40,372 bases of DNA from an uncultured Oscillospiraceae bacterium (GCA_910587285.1 CAJULM010000007.1:1-40372), one strand, 5' to 3'; positions 14,712 to 23,883 are shown, counted from the first letter of the stretch. Made by a program: numbers and translations. The notes: generated from the letters alone by a model not told the origin.

Positions 14712-15605
14712 ATGAACGAAGCTGTGCTGAAAAAGCTGGCAAAGCCCATGATTGTGTGCGCCACTCTGATCTGGGGCTCCACCTTTTTTATGATAAAAGA
14801 CGCCGTGGACGATGTGGAGCCCATGTTCATGCTGGCCTTCCGCTTTTCCTTGGCGGCGGTGGTGCTGGCCGTGGTGTTCTGGCGGCGGTGGAAGGACATG
14901 GACCTGCGCTATCTCTGGCAGGGCGCGGTGCTGGGGCTGCTGCTGGGGGCGGCGTACATCATCCAGCTCTTTGGCCTGATGGGCACCACGCCGGGGAAGA
15001 ACGCTTTTTTCACCGCCGTGTACTGCGTCATCGTCCCCTTCCTGTACTGGGCGGTGGACCGCAAGCGCCCCTCCCGCTGGAACGTGCTGGCCGCCCTTTT
15101 GTCCGTGACGGGCATCGGCCTGGTGTCCTGGGACGGGGGGCTGTCCCTGGCCTTGGGGGACGTGCTCACCCTCATCGCCGGATTTTTCCTGGCCTGCCAC
15201 ATCATCGCGGTGGCCAAGTTCTCCGGCGGGCGGGATATCTTTTTGCTCACCATCCTCCAGTTCGCCATGGTGGCCCTCATGTGCTGGGTGGGGACGGCCT
15301 TCACCCGGGGCGTGCCCGTGAACGGCCTGCCCTCCTACGCCTGGTGGGTGCTGCTGTACCTGGCCATCGGCTCCACTGCCGTGGCCCTGCTGTTCCAGAA
15401 TGTGGGGCAGAAGTACACCGAGCCCGCCTCCGCCGCCCTGCTGCTCTCGCTGGAGGCCCCCTTTGGGGTGATGTTCTCGGTGCTGTTCGGGGCGGAGCGG
15501 CCCACGCCGCTGATGTACCTGGGCTTCTGCGTGATTTTCACCGCCATGGTGTGCTCCGAGACCCAGTTCAAATTCCTGCGAAAGAGAAGCGCTGAGCCGT
15601 CGTGA
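14712..15605 (+). CDS. EamA/DMT-family transporter
   Basis: This is an inner-membrane carrier of the drug/metabolite transporter superfamily, with 297 residues and about ten hydrophobic helices arranged as two EamA repeats. The first repeat starts near residue 13 with MIVCATLIWGSTFFMIKDA, where the Trp-Gly-Ser signature is typical. The second begins near residue 150 with a helix around LTLIAGFFLACHIIAVAKF. The motif EAPFGVMFSVLFGAERPT near residue 256 is also characteristic. The substrate is unknown; amino acids or other metabolites are usual for the family. The ATG at 14712 has a GGAG about 11 bases upstream. The gene appears monocistronic. Confidence 0.92.
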   Translation: MNEAVLKKLAKPMIVCATLIWGSTFFMIKDAVDDVEPMFMLAFRFSLAAVVLAVVFWRRWKDMDLRYLWQGAVLGLLLGAAYIIQLFGLMGTTPGKNAFFTAVYCVIVPFLYWAVDRKRPSRWNVLAALLSVTGIGLVSWDGGLSLALGDVLTLIAGFFLACHIIAVAKFSGGRDIFLLTILQFAMVALMCWVGTAFTRGVPVNGLPSYAWWVLLYLAIGSTAVALLFQNVGQKYTEPASAALLLSLEAPFGVMFSVLFGAERPTPLMYLGFCVIFTAMVCSETQFKFLRKRSAEPS

Positions 15606-15628
15606 GCAGCGCGGATGGACCGAAGTGA

Positions 15629-15673
15629 GGGCAAAAGCCCAAGGAGGGCCGGAGGCCCGGATGGGTTTTGCCC
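15629..15673. repeat. Structured intergenic element (nested hairpins) after the EamA gene
   Basis: GGGCAAAA at 15629-15636 pairs with TTTTGCCC at 15666-15673. Inside it CCC (15638-15640) pairs with GGG (15663-15665), and an inner GGGCC/GGCCC hairpin sits at 15646-15658. The 133-base gap has no gene I can support. The nested symmetry looks like a dispersed palindromic repeat or a complex terminator. Copy number elsewhere is unknown. Confidence 0.5.
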
Positions 15674-15738
15674 GAATCGGAGGGAAGCCGCGCGTCGCGA
15701 GCAGGCGAAGCGTGACACAAATCAAATGCCATGGCCAT

Positions 15739-16665
15739 TCACAGGCGCTGCTCCAGCCAGGCCAGCACGTCGGCATACACCTCGCCCTTGTTGATCTCGT
15801 TGAGCATCTCGTGCCGCCCGCCGGGGTAGAGCTTGATGGTCAAATCGCGGGTGCCGTGGTCCTGGAAGAAGCCGTACACCGTCCGCACTCCCGCGCCGTT
15901 GGAGCCCACCGGGTCCTGGTCGCCGGAGAACAGGTAGACGGGGGTGCGCGGGTCCATGTTGGACAGGCCCTCCTCGCTGGCGATGTACTGCAGGCCGCCC
16001 ATCATGTCCCGGAACATCCCGGCGGTGGGCTTGAAGGTGCAGAAGGGGTCCTTCAAATAGGCGTCCACCACCGCCTCGTCCCGGCAGATCCAGTCCGCCG
16101 TGGTGCGGTTGGGGGCGAACTGCTTGTTGTAGGCCCCCAGGGAGAGCTGGTCCACCAGCTTGCTCACCGCCTCCGGCCCGCGCAGGGCGCACACGGCGGA
16201 GGCCACCGCCCTGCCCGCGGCCACCAGGGCGGGCTTCTCCTGGCCGGTGCCGGACAGGATGCAGCCGTCCACCGTGCCGGGGTATTTGCACAGATACGTC
16301 CGGGCCAGGAAGGAGCCCATGGAGTGGCCCAGCAGGAAATAGGGCAGACTGGGATATTTCTCCCCCATGAGAACGCGCAGCTGGCGCACGTCCGCCGTCA
16401 CCAGGGTCCAGCCGTCCTTCTTGCCGAAGTAGCCGTATTTGCCGTCGTCCACCGTCTTGCCGTGGCCCAGGTGGTCCTCGCCGCACACCACGAAGCCGTG
16501 GTCCGCCAGGTAGCGGGCGAAGTGGTCGTACCGCCCGGCGTACTCCGCCACGCCGTGGACAAGCTGCACCACCGCCCGGGGCTCGCCCTCCGGTGTCCAC
16601 AGGCTGACATTGCATTTGTGCGTCCCGTCCCGGGAGGGGAAGGAAAATTCAGTAAAGTTTACCAT
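15739..16665 (-). CDS. Alpha/beta hydrolase, monoacylglycerol-lipase-like (serine aminopeptidase S33 fold)
   Basis: This 308-residue cytoplasmic alpha/beta hydrolase resembles lysophospholipases and monoacylglycerol lipases. The oxyanion region is VVQLVHGVAEYAGRYDHFA (about residues 32-50). The nucleophile elbow GHSMGS has Ser115. GDQDPVG supplies the likely Asp, and GGRHEMLNE the His near the C-terminus. No signal peptide is visible. The ATG at 16665 has only a weak upstream GGGGTGA site. A good promoter lies at 16705-16733, and the gene is divergent from the S41 protease. The substrate is probably a lipid or ester, but this cannot be fixed from sequence. Confidence 0.87.
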   Translation of the reverse strand: MVNFTEFSFPSRDGTHKCNVSLWTPEGEPRAVVQLVHGVAEYAGRYDHFARYLADHGFVVCGEDHLGHGKTVDDGKYGYFGKKDGWTLVTADVRQLRVLMGEKYPSLPYFLLGHSMGSFLARTYLCKYPGTVDGCILSGTGQEKPALVAAGRAVASAVCALRGPEAVSKLVDQLSLGAYNKQFAPNRTTADWICRDEAVVDAYLKDPFCTFKPTAGMFRDMMGGLQYIASEEGLSNMDPRTPVYLFSGDQDPVGSNGAGVRTVYGFFQDHGTRDLTIKLYPGGRHEMLNEINKGEVYADVLAWLEQRL

Positions 16666-16704
16666 GAAATATTCACCCCATTGTAGTAATTGTGTGATAT
16701 ACTT

Positions 16705-16733
16705 AGTTTAATCGAAGCCGGCCCGTTTGTCAA
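16705..16733 (-). promoter_or_regulatory. Sigma-A-type promoter of the alpha/beta hydrolase gene
   Basis: On the minus strand TTGACA (16728-16733) and TAAACT (16705-16710) are separated by 17 bases, about 40 bases upstream of the start codon. Confidence 0.65.
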
Positions 16734-16770
16734 TTTACAAAACCCACCTGATGGGTAAAGGAGAACTGTC

Positions 16771-18657
16771 ATGAAAAAATATGTCGTCCGTCTGGCCTCG
16801 GCGCTGCTGGCCCTGGTCCTGCTCATCGCTCCGGCCAGCGCGCTGACGGTGGAGCAGGCCATTGAGCTGCTGGAAATCTACTATTACGAGGAGCTGCCGG
16901 AGGGGGCCTATGAGGCGGACAGCCTGGACGCTCTGCTGAGCACGCTGGACCCGTACACGGAGTACATGAGTCAAGAGGCATACCAGGCGTTTTTGGGCCG
17001 CCTGGAGGGGGAAGTGATGAGCACGGCGGGCATCGGCGTGTCCATTGAGTACACCGAGCAGGGCATTTTGGTGAAAGAGGTGTTCTCCGGCGGCGGGGCG
17101 CAGAACGCGCAGCTGCGGGCGGGGGATTTGATTGTGGAGATCAACGGGACCTCCTGCGTCCCCGCCAGCGAGAGCGATCAGGAGCTGCTGCTGGGCGAGG
17201 AGGGCAGCCAGGTGAACGTGACGGTGCTGCGGGATGGGGTGAGCGCGCCGTACACCATCATCCGCCGGCCCCTGGTCATCCCCACCACCCGATTCCAGGT
17301 GCTGGAGGACGGAACGGGGTATGTCATCTGCACCAGCTTCGGCGTGGACACCGGCAAGGAGTTTGAAGCGGGGTTGAAGGAGTACGACAGCCAGGTGGAG
17401 CGCTGGATCATCGACCTGCGGGGCAATGCGGGGGGCTATACCGACGCCGCCGTGGAGATGCTGGGCGCCCTGAATGGGCCGGGGCGTTACCTGTATTTTG
17501 AGGACGGGCAGGGGGGCATGAGCGCGGAGGACAGCGCCGCGCAGGCCGTCACCCGCAAGCCGGTGGTGGTGCTCATCGACGAGGGCAGCGCCAGCTCCTC
17601 CGAGCTGCTGTCCGCCGGCGTGCGGGATACGGGCCGGGGCGTGGTCATCGGCAGCCGCAGCTACGGCAAGGGCGTGGCCCAGACCGTTTTGGACGGGGAG
17701 GTTTACCCGGAACTCTTTGACGGCGACGGTTTGAAGGTCACGTTCGCCCGCTTTTACTCCAGCGAGGCCAATACCACCGATAGGGTGGGGGTCATCCCCA
17801 CGCTGCTGGTGGACGATGCGTACGCCAGCGCGGTGGCCCTGGCCCTGTGCGGGGAGGAGAAGGACGCCCAGGTGGGGATGGTGCTGGACACCAGCGCGTT
17901 CTATGTGGACCCGGAGACGGACGAGGCGGTCCTGGCCGCCCTGTTCGCGGCCCTGCCCCCCCAGACCAGCGTGTACTACAACAACGGCCATGTTTTTGAG
18001 GAGCTGCCCGTGCCCGAGGTGGCGGAAAGGCTGGGCCTGGAGTACGAGAGCCGCTGGTTCTCCGACGTGGAGGAGAGCGCCTACGGCCGGGCGGTGAACG
18101 CCATGGGGGCGTACAGGCTGCTCAACGGCACCGGCGGCGGGGCGTACTCCCCGGAGGACAAGCTCACCCGCGCCCAGCTGTGCGTGATGCTGGCCCGGGT
18201 GCTCAACGTGAACTATTTCGGAGAGAACCAGTTTTCCGATGTGCCCGAGGGGATTTGGTATGCCGAGTCGGTGAACGCCATCGCCTCTCTGGGACTGGTG
18301 CAGGGAAAGGGGGACGGCCTGTTTGACCCGGACGGCGTGCTCACGCACGAGGAGTTTCTCACCGTCATGGGCCGCATGGCCTGCTATCTGAATCTGGGCA
18401 TCAAGCGCTACGGCGCGCTGGCGGAGAGCGAGTACGCCCAGATCATTATCTCCCAGGAGCCGGATATGGCGGCCTTCTCGGACTGGGCCTGGGGCAGCCT
18501 GGCCGTGCTGGCCTGGGGGCTGGAGGAGGCGCTGGAGGTGGACGGCGATATGCTGTACGCCCCCCTGAGCCAGATCAGCCCCGCCGCCCCTGCCCTGCGG
18601 GGGGAGGCGGCCGCCGGGATGTACGCGGTGCTCCGCGGCCTGGGCTATCTGGTGTAA
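16771..18657 (+). CDS. Secreted S41 carboxy-terminal-processing protease with PDZ and C-terminal SLH repeats
   Basis: This 628-residue exported protease begins with a Sec signal peptide (residues 1-24, ending ASA). A PDZ domain follows at about 85-160. The S41 domain spans about 175-350. The catalytic set matches CtpB-type enzymes in spacing: Ser275 in EGSASSSE, Lys300 in SYGKG, and Gln304. From about residue 420 there are S-layer-homology-like repeats (FSDVEESAYGRAVNAMGAYRLL, FSDVPEGIWYAESVNAIASLGL and a weaker third near FSDWAWGSLAVLAWG). SLH repeats normally bind secondary wall polymers, so the protease is probably held on the cell wall. Start ATG 16771 follows TAAAGGAGA. CtpB itself acts in sporulation signalling, but no such link is proven here. 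Confidence 0.9.
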   Translation: MKKYVVRLASALLALVLLIAPASALTVEQAIELLEIYYYEELPEGAYEADSLDALLSTLDPYTEYMSQEAYQAFLGRLEGEVMSTAGIGVSIEYTEQGILVKEVFSGGGAQNAQLRAGDLIVEINGTSCVPASESDQELLLGEEGSQVNVTVLRDGVSAPYTIIRRPLVIPTTRFQVLEDGTGYVICTSFGVDTGKEFEAGLKEYDSQVERWIIDLRGNAGGYTDAAVEMLGALNGPGRYLYFEDGQGGMSAEDSAAQAVTRKPVVVLIDEGSASSSELLSAGVRDTGRGVVIGSRSYGKGVAQTVLDGEVYPELFDGDGLKVTFARFYSSEANTTDRVGVIPTLLVDDAYASAVALALCGEEKDAQVGMVLDTSAFYVDPETDEAVLAALFAALPPQTSVYYNNGHVFEELPVPEVAERLGLEYESRWFSDVEESAYGRAVNAMGAYRLLNGTGGGAYSPEDKLTRAQLCVMLARVLNVNYFGENQFSDVPEGIWYAESVNAIASLGLVQGKGDGLFDPDGVLTHEEFLTVMGRMACYLNLGIKRYGALAESEYAQIIISQEPDMAAFSDWAWGSLAVLAWGLEEALEVDGDMLYAPLSQISPAAPALRGEAAAGMYAVLRGLGYLV

Positions 18658-18662
18658 CCACA

Positions 18663-18698
18663 AAACGGCCGGGACCGCTTTTGCGGTCTTGGCCGTTT
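18663..18698 (+). terminator. Intrinsic terminator-like hairpin after the S41 protease gene
   Basis: AAACGGCC (18663-18670) pairs with GGCCGTTT (18691-18698), and GACCGC (18673-18678) with GCGGTC (18683-18688), around a TTTT loop. The T-tract after the stem is short, so termination may be partial. Confidence 0.65.
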
Positions 18699-18725
18699 CA
18701 TCCACAACGGAGAGGAGGCGCGGCT

Positions 18726-19316
18726 ATGAGCGGCACCCTGCTTCACATCTGCTGCGCGCCGTGCAGCGTGGCCTGCGTAAAGCTGCTGCGGGAGGAGGGC
18801 GTGGAGCCCGTGGGCTTTTGGTACAACCCCAACATTCACCCCTTCCAGGAGTACAAGGCCCGGCGGGACACCCTGCGGCAGTACGCGAAGGACATCGGCC
18901 TTGCCCTGGAGGAGGAGGACTTCTACGGCCTGCGCCAGTTCACGGCGGCGGTGGCCGCGGACAGCGACCGCCGCTGCGGCTACTGCTACGCCTGCCGCAT
19001 GGAGCGCACCGCCCAGTACGCCGCCGAGCACGGCTTTGACCGTTTTTCCACCACCCTGCTGGTGTCTCCCTATCAGGACCGGGCGCTGATCTGCGCCACC
19101 GGGGCCAGAATGGGGGAGAAGTACGGGGTGGAGTTCGCGCCCTATGATTTCCGTCCCCGCTTCCGGGAGGGCCAGGAGGAGGCCAGGGCGCTGGGGCTGT
19201 ATCTGCAAAAATACTGCGGCTGCGTGTACAGCGAGGAGGACCGCTTTTCCAACCGGCGGAAAAAGGAGCTCCACAAGCTGCACAGGGCCCAGGGAGGAGG
19301 TGGGGCCCCATGCTGA
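18726..19316 (+). CDS. queH: Epoxyqueuosine reductase QueH
   Basis: QueH reduces epoxyqueuosine to queuosine in the wobble base of tRNA and replaces the unrelated cobalamin enzyme QueG in many Firmicutes. The protein has 196 residues from the ATG at 18726, preceded by GAGAGGAGG. The family cysteines are visible: the Cys-Cys pair and Cys13 in HICCAPCSVAC, the CGYCYAC motif near residue 85, and YCGCVYS near residue 162. These bind an iron-sulfur cluster and a second metal in studied QueH. It overlaps the next gene by 7 bases, pairing two RNA-modification genes in one unit. Confidence 0.93.
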   Translation: MSGTLLHICCAPCSVACVKLLREEGVEPVGFWYNPNIHPFQEYKARRDTLRQYAKDIGLALEEEDFYGLRQFTAAVAADSDRRCGYCYACRMERTAQYAAEHGFDRFSTTLLVSPYQDRALICATGARMGEKYGVEFAPYDFRPRFREGQEEARALGLYLQKYCGCVYSEEDRFSNRRKKELHKLHRAQGGGGAPC

Positions 19317-20647
19317 GAGAGGGGAGAGTCTACCCCGCCGCCATCGAGGGCTACGGCAGCGGCGGCGAGGGGGTCGCCCGGATTGAGGGCATGGCGGTGT
19401 TTGTCAAGGGCGCCCTCCGGGGCGAGCGGGTGGAGACCCTTATCGAGCACGTGGGCCACAGCGCGGCCTGGGGCCGGGTGGAGCGGATTTTGGAGCCCTC
19501 GCCGGAGCGGACGCAGCCCGACTGCCCCCACTACGGCCTGTGCGGCGGCTGCCAGTTCCGGCACATGAGCTACCGGGAGGAGCTGGAGGCCAAGCGCCGG
19601 CGGGTGGAGGACGCCCTGCGGCGCATCGGCGGGGCGGAGATCGCCGTGCCGGTGATCTACGGCGCGGAGGACACCCGGCGCTACCGCAACAAGGTGCAGC
19701 TGCCCGTGGCGGACGGAGCGGTGGGCTATTATGCACCGCGCAGCCACCGGGTGGTGGATGTGGAGGACTGCCTGCTCCAGCCGGAGGCGGACACGGCCTG
19801 CCGCGCCGCCTTCAAGGGCTGGATGGAGCGCTTCCACGTCCCCGCCTATAACGAGCGGACGGGGAAGGGGCTGGTGCGGCACCTGTTTCTGCGCACCAAT
19901 CGGGCCGGAGAGGCGCTGTGCTGCGTGGTGGCCGGCGGCAGAAGCCTGCCCCACGAGGAGGAGCTGGTGAACGCCCTGCGGGGGGCCGCGCCGGGGCTGG
20001 CGGGGGTGGTGCTCAACGTGAATCCCCGGAAAACCAACGTGATTTTGGGGGAGGAGTACCGCACCCTCTGGGGCCGGGACTGGCTGGAGGAGGAGCTGTG
20101 CGGCCATGTGTTCCGGCTGTCGGTGCCCTCCTTCTTCCAGGTGAACCGGGCCCAGACGCAGGTGCTCTACCGCCGGGCGCTGGACTTTGCCGGGCTGACG
20201 GGGACGGAGACGGTGGTGGAGCTGTACTGCGGCATCGGCTCCATCAGCCTGACGCTGGCGGAGCGGGCCGGGCGGGTGATCGGGGTGGAGATCGTGCCCC
20301 AGGCGGTGGCCGACGCCAGGGAGAACGCCCGGCGGGCCGGGCTGGAGGGCAAAACCCGGTTCGAGTGCGGCGACGCGGCGGACCTGGCCGCCCGGCTGGA
20401 GGGGGAGGGGATCCGCCCCCATGTGGCGGTGGTGGACCCGCCCCGGAAGGGCCTGGACCCCAGCGTGGTGGACGCCGTCGCCCGGATGGGGCCGGACCGG
20501 GTGGTGTACGTCTCCTGCGACCCGGCCACCCTGGCCCGGGACGTAAAGCGCTTCGCACCCCTGGGCTACCGGGCGGTAAAGGCGGAGGCGGTGGACCTGT
20601 TTCCCAGGACGGCCCATGTGGAGACGGTGGCGCTGCTGGTCAAGTGA
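19310..20647 (+). CDS. RlmD/TrmA-family RNA (uracil-C5)-methyltransferase
   Basis: This 445-residue SAM-dependent enzyme makes 5-methyluridine in RNA, most likely 23S rRNA as in RlmD/RlmCD. An N-terminal TRAM domain (about residues 1-60) is followed by a [4Fe-4S] cysteine set: Cys72, Cys78, Cys81 and Cys154. The Rossmann SAM site is VVELYCGIGSISL, and VVDPPRKGLD is the family motif. The catalytic nucleophile is Cys403 in YVSCDPATLARD. The ATG at 19310 lies inside the end of queH, so the genes are coupled. Firmicutes commonly carry two paralogues, and sequence alone does not say which uridine is modified. Confidence 0.92.
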   Translation: MLREGRVYPAAIEGYGSGGEGVARIEGMAVFVKGALRGERVETLIEHVGHSAAWGRVERILEPSPERTQPDCPHYGLCGGCQFRHMSYREELEAKRRRVEDALRRIGGAEIAVPVIYGAEDTRRYRNKVQLPVADGAVGYYAPRSHRVVDVEDCLLQPEADTACRAAFKGWMERFHVPAYNERTGKGLVRHLFLRTNRAGEALCCVVAGGRSLPHEEELVNALRGAAPGLAGVVLNVNPRKTNVILGEEYRTLWGRDWLEEELCGHVFRLSVPSFFQVNRAQTQVLYRRALDFAGLTGTETVVELYCGIGSISLTLAERAGRVIGVEIVPQAVADARENARRAGLEGKTRFECGDAADLAARLEGEGIRPHVAVVDPPRKGLDPSVVDAVARMGPDRVVYVSCDPATLARDVKRFAPLGYRAVKAEAVDLFPRTAHVETVALLVK

Positions 20648-20687
20648 AAAAGCACCCCCGGCGGCACAGCCGCCGGGGGTGCTTTTT
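20647..20687. terminator. Strong bidirectional terminator between convergent genes
   Basis: An 18-base perfect stem (20647-20664 with 20670-20687) has a 5-base loop and A/T tails on both sides. It ends the queH-methyltransferase unit and the convergent histidine kinase gene. Confidence 0.92.
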
Positions 20688-20700
20688 CAGGGAAAGAGGC

Positions 20701-23700
20701 TTACGCCAGTATGCTGTCCAAGGTTTTAAATAAGGTGTCGATGTTGATGGGCTTGGCGATATGGCCGTTCATGCCGGACTTGAGGGCGGTCTGCCGGTCC
20801 TCCTCGAAGGCGTTGGCGGTCATGGCCAGAATGGGGATGGAGGCCAGCTCCCGGTTGTCCAGGGCGCGGATGGCCTGGGTGGCGGCGTAGCCGTCCATGA
20901 CGGGCATCTGCACGTCCATCAGGATCAGGTTGTAATATCCCGGCTGGGAGCGCTGCAGCATATCCACGGCAAGCTGTCCGTTGGACGCGACCTCGGTGGT
21001 GAAGCCGGCCTCGCCCAGAATGGCGGTGGCGATCTCCTGGTTGAGCTCGTTGTCCTCCGCCAGCAGGATGTGGCCGGAGCGGGTCTTGGGCGGCTGCGGG
21101 GAGGGCTGCGCCTCGGCGTCCTCCTCCTGGAAGGGGCCCCCGGCTGCCCTGGCGGCGGCCACGCCGTGCAGGCAGCTTTTCAGCTCGGACAGGAACAGCG
21201 GCTTGCCGCAGAAGGCGGTGACGCCCGCCTCAAGGGCCTCCTCCTCAATATCCGACCAGTCGTAGGCGGTGAGGATGATGATGGGCACATCGTCGCCCAC
21301 CGCCTTGCGGATGCGGCGGGCCACCTCCACGCCGTTCATGTCGGGCATGAGCCAGTCGATGACATAGATGTGATAGCTGTCCCCGCGGGAGATGGCCTGC
21401 TGGGTGCGCAGCACAGCCTCCCGCCCGGACAGGGTCCACTCCGCCCGCAGCCCGATCTGCTGGAGCATATAGGTGACGCTGTCGCAGGTGTTGAAATCGT
21501 CGTCCACCACCAGGGCGCGGCAGTTTTTCAGCGCCGGAATGGTCACGGGCTCCTTGGGGGCGGAGCTGAGGCGGAAGGTGAGGGAGACGATGAACTCCGT
21601 GCCCATGCCCTGGTCGCTTTTGACCATGATGGAGCCGTTCATCATGTCCACAATGTTTTTTGTGATGGCCATGCCCAGGCCGGTGCCCTGGATGTCGCTG
21701 ATGGTGGAGTTGCGCTCCCGCTCAAAGGGCTCGAAGATGTGGGCCACGAACTCGGGGCTCATGCCGATGCCGGTGTCTTTGATGCAGAATTCGTAGTTGG
21801 CGTATCCGGCAGGGGCGCCGGGCCGCTCGCTGATGCGCACGCTGACGATGCCGCCCGCGGGGGTGTACTTGATGGAATTGCCCAGCAGGTTGAGCAGCAC
21901 CTGGTTGAGACGCAGCTTGTCGCAGTAGATGTCCTCGTCGATGACGTCCACCGTGTCGATGTACAGATCCAGCTGCTTGGCGCGTATGTCGGCCTGGACG
22001 ATGCTGCGCAGGCCGTGGAGGATGTCGGGCAGGCTGCACAGCGTCTCGTCCAGCCGCATTTTGCCGCTTTCAATGCGGCTCATATCCAGCACGTCGTTGA
22101 TCAGGCTCACCAAATGGTTGCCGGAGGTGAGAATTTTTTTCAGGTACTCCTCCACCTGGTCCGTGCGCTCCACATGGGTGAGGGCCAGGGTGGTGAAGCC
22201 CACGATGGCGTTCATGGGGGTGCGGATGTCGTGGGACATATTGGACAGGAAGGTGCTCTTGGCCTTGCTGGCCCGGTTGGCCTGGGACAAGGCGTCCTCC
22301 AGCAGTGTCTTCTTTTCCAGCTCCCGCCGGGTTTCATCGTCCACGTTGCAGAAGCCGATGACCACGCCGCGGCGGCTGTCCCACGCGCCGGCCCGCACGG
22401 CCTTGATTTGGTAGTAGACCGTCTGCTGTCCGTCCATGGCGCGGTAATTGACGACATAGTTAGTGCTTTGGGACAGCTCCTCCCGCAGCCGCTCATGAGA
22501 GCAGGCGTCCCGCAGGGCGTCCCGGTCCTCGGGATAGACAAAGCGGTCGATATAGCGGTCCATGGCGGTTTGGAGGGAGGGGCTGTCGGAGAACAGGGCG
22601 AAGGGGCTTTCGCTGCTGTCTGTGGCGCGCAGCAGGCTGCCCTCTCCGGAATCCAGGTCGAAGTAGCACACCAGGCTGTAGTCAATGCTCAGCGCGTGGA
22701 TCAGCTCGTCCTGTCGCCGCTGGTTTTCCAGCCGCTCCTGCTGCTCGCGCAGCTTCTGGGCGGTGCAGTCCAGCAGGAAGCGCTGATAGAACAGCTCGCC
22801 CTCCTCCTCGATCAGCTTGACGTTGCCCATGATGTGGAGCAGGCTGCCGTCCGCGTGGTGCACGCGGTACTCCACGCTGACGCTGTCCCCCGGGGTGTTC
22901 AGGGACATGATGCGTTCCCGCAGCGTCTGCCGGTCTTCCTCCAACACGGAGGAGGCCACCATGTCGAAGCCGTTCTCCAGCAGCTCCTCCTGAGAGGAGT
23001 AGCCCAGCAGCTTCAGCGCGGCCTGGTTGACGCTGATGATGTGCTGTCCGTCCAGGGAGTGGCACATGATGCCGCAGTCCATGGTGGTGAACAGGGTCTC
23101 CAGAATCTGGCTTTTCCGGATGATTTCCTGCTGATAGGCCCGCTCTTGGGTCACGTCGATGGCTACGCCCACCGTGCCCATCACGGAGCCGTCCAAATCG
23201 TATAGGGGGGATTTATAGGTGGTGAGCAGCCGCTCCCCCTCCCCGGTGAGGACCTTTTCCTCCGACACGCAGGTCTCCCGTTTGGTCATAACCTCCCGCT
23301 CCGACTCGATGCAGGCGGGGTCGTCCTGCTCCACGTCCCAGATGTAGGCGTGGCGGCGGCCCTGAACCTGCTCCTTTGTCTTTTTGACGGTGCGGCAGAA
23401 GCTGTCGTTCACCTTCTCATGGACGCCGTCCTTATCCTTATACCAGACCAGGTTGGGCACGCTGTTGATGGCGGACTCCAAGAAATGGCTGGTCTCCCAC
23501 AGGTCCTTTTCCTGCTTACAGCCCTGCTGCCAGCGCAGGAAGCGGAAGTGGACCTCCTCCGGGAGCATAGGGGCGGTCCAAATATCCTGAAGCTGGGGCA
23601 GGAACCGGGTGAGCAGAGGCAGCTGGGCCTGACGGGCGATGGCGATGAGCTGGGCCTGGGGGCGCTTGGTGCTGAGCAGCGCGTCCAGCGCGGCGGCGGG

Positions 23701-23883
23701 GTCGTCCTCCAATGTGCTCAGGTCGGCCCAAATCGCGTCGGCCCCGGCGCACAGGCCGGCGTCCGGCGCTGCGCTGCGGGAAAACGAGTGAGAAAAATGC
23801 TCCAATGGGGGCATTTCCTGAAGCTGGTCCAATATACCGGGTTCCTGGCCTACCAAGTAGAATTGAAGTTGGCAATGATACAT
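20701..23883 (-). CDS. Soluble multi-PAS hybrid sensor histidine kinase with two receiver domains
   Basis: This 1060-residue signalling protein has no transmembrane segment, so it probably senses an internal signal. The order is an N-terminal region of about 120 residues, perhaps a degenerate receiver; PAS domains at about 130-250 and 258-380; and a third PAS-like segment at about 395-520. HisKA follows, with phospho-acceptor His551 in NMSHDIRTPMN, then HATPase with DTGIGMSP and GTGLGMAI. Receiver 1 has Asp843 (VIDWLMPDMNG) and receiver 2 has Asp990 (LMDVQMPVMDG). No Hpt domain is present. The ATG at 23883 follows GGAGGGAAGG; a longer frame to 23961 has no such site. No output gene is adjacent, so the target is unknown. 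Confidence 0.92.
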   Translation of the reverse strand: MYHCQLQFYLVGQEPGILDQLQEMPPLEHFSHSFSRSAAPDAGLCAGADAIWADLSTLEDDPAAALDALLSTKRPQAQLIAIARQAQLPLLTRFLPQLQDIWTAPMLPEEVHFRFLRWQQGCKQEKDLWETSHFLESAINSVPNLVWYKDKDGVHEKVNDSFCRTVKKTKEQVQGRRHAYIWDVEQDDPACIESEREVMTKRETCVSEEKVLTGEGERLLTTYKSPLYDLDGSVMGTVGVAIDVTQERAYQQEIIRKSQILETLFTTMDCGIMCHSLDGQHIISVNQAALKLLGYSSQEELLENGFDMVASSVLEEDRQTLRERIMSLNTPGDSVSVEYRVHHADGSLLHIMGNVKLIEEEGELFYQRFLLDCTAQKLREQQERLENQRRQDELIHALSIDYSLVCYFDLDSGEGSLLRATDSSESPFALFSDSPSLQTAMDRYIDRFVYPEDRDALRDACSHERLREELSQSTNYVVNYRAMDGQQTVYYQIKAVRAGAWDSRRGVVIGFCNVDDETRRELEKKTLLEDALSQANRASKAKSTFLSNMSHDIRTPMNAIVGFTTLALTHVERTDQVEEYLKKILTSGNHLVSLINDVLDMSRIESGKMRLDETLCSLPDILHGLRSIVQADIRAKQLDLYIDTVDVIDEDIYCDKLRLNQVLLNLLGNSIKYTPAGGIVSVRISERPGAPAGYANYEFCIKDTGIGMSPEFVAHIFEPFERERNSTISDIQGTGLGMAITKNIVDMMNGSIMVKSDQGMGTEFIVSLTFRLSSAPKEPVTIPALKNCRALVVDDDFNTCDSVTYMLQQIGLRAEWTLSGREAVLRTQQAISRGDSYHIYVIDWLMPDMNGVEVARRIRKAVGDDVPIIILTAYDWSDIEEEALEAGVTAFCGKPLFLSELKSCLHGVAAARAAGGPFQEEDAEAQPSPQPPKTRSGHILLAEDNELNQEIATAILGEAGFTTEVASNGQLAVDMLQRSQPGYYNLILMDVQMPVMDGYAATQAIRALDNRELASIPILAMTANAFEEDRQTALKSGMNGHIAKPINIDTLFKTLDSILA

